From assembly GCA_030601485.1 (NCBI GenBank), contig JAUVTO010000004.1, positions 1-32,915 on the forward strand: a stretch of 32,915 nucleotides of DNA, given 5' to 3'. A program made the position numbers and the translations under genes. The first letter of the stretch is position 1; each line of letters begins with the position of its first letter. The stretch comes from Desulfobacterales bacterium (GTDB lineage: Bacteria; Desulfobacterota; Desulfobacteria; Desulfobacterales; UBA11574). The notes beneath the pieces are model-generated. The model searched no databases. It was given only the letters and a program-made list of their open reading frames with translations, and was not told the DNA's origin. This document shows, piece by piece, positions 32,662 to 32,915 of this stretch.

Positions 32662-32856
32662 TCAATTACCGAAAAATGAAGGTTTATAACCGAAATCAAC
32701 CCTGGATTTAAAGTCATCGGACAGCACTGGGTATTTATTTATTATTATTTTTTCAAATTTCGTTTTTCCTTTGCATTCACGATCGCAGACTTTTTCATGA
32801 TCTGGCTGTACGATATAGATAACAAAGGTTTTCTGTTTGCACCGGTCACAAATCAT
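32662..32856 (-). CDS. Small CxxC protein, zinc-ribbon-like
   Basis: This 64-residue protein starts MICDRCKQKTFVIYI and has a second cysteine pair in EKVCDREC, giving a C3-x2-C6...C-x3-C arrangement suited to one zinc ion. The remainder (IIINKYPVLSDDFKSRVDFG) is unassigned. AAGGGGGG lies 7 nt before the ATG, so translation is likely. I do not recognise the family; a nucleic-acid- or protein-binding zinc ribbon is the plain reading. Confidence 0.65.
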   Translation of the reverse strand: MICDRCKQKTFVIYIVQPDHEKVCDRECKGKTKFEKIIINKYPVLSDDFKSRVDFGYKPSFFGN

Positions 32857-32915
32857 TTTGGTCCCCCCTTCTTTAGCATTTTATTCTTTATCTTTTATGC
32901 TCTGAATGAATTTGC

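Overview
The window reads as a chromosomal segment of a Gram-negative, probably strictly anaerobic Desulfobacterota (Desulfobacterales-like) bacterium. Pointers are a selenocysteine-containing peroxiredoxin read through an in-frame UGA, Slp-type outer-membrane lipoproteins, UPF0182, DUF1846 and SEC-C proteins of the kind common in that group, and several families of short palindromic repeats in an AT-rich background. The taxonomic assignment is inference; there is no rRNA or other marker gene here.

Layout. 1-652: no gene; one copy of an AT-rich dispersed repeat. 653-1771 (minus): an HsdR_N-like protein and a zinc nucleoside deaminase. 1975-7448 (plus): a tight run of a dGTPase-like HD phosphohydrolase, two cysteine-cluster (YkgJ-type) proteins and a large exported protein joining an M1-type metallopeptidase, a ChaN-like domain and a PDZ domain. 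7696-9412 (plus): a lone ParA-type ATPase and a small unknown protein, separated by a second copy of the AT-rich repeat. 9413-9999: stacked palindromic and MITE-like repeats. 10000-11862: an ABC-F ATPase. 12074-12322: a small unknown protein.

12.3-18.2 kb is an accretion zone. It carries a possible group II intron scar, a 3' fragment of a GNAT gene, an exported Fe-type superoxide dismutase next to the selenoprotein peroxiredoxin (a compact oxygen-defence pair), two Slp lipoproteins, the fused ends of a deleted higBA operon, tenA, a headless REP-associated transposase, and a complete HigBA toxin-antitoxin pair with a consensus promoter overlapped by an inverted repeat and followed at once by an attC-like site. 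The pair therefore looks like a stray integron cassette.

18183-23424 (minus) is a disaccharide-phosphorolysis operon: an HAD phosphatase of the trehalose-phosphatase type, a beta-phosphoglucomutase/GH65 phosphorylase fusion and a P-loop sugar/nucleoside kinase. 23.4-24.3 kb holds a tRNA T-arm-like remnant and a 34-residue lysine-rich protein; then come a cold-shock protein and a DUF1846 protein (both minus). 26.3-27.7 kb has another MITE copy and an 11-residue-repeat, LEA-like lipoprotein. 27719-30981 (plus) holds a SEC-C protein and a UPF0182 membrane protein. The end of the window (minus) holds a diguanylate cyclase, an HU/IHF-like protein and a small CxxC protein.

The strongest results are the selenocysteine peroxiredoxin with a visible SECIS-like hairpin, the HigBA cassette with attC, the higBA scar fused in frame to an slp gene, the M1-ChaN-PDZ fusion, and the inverted pair of 125-bp MITE-like elements about 17 kb apart.
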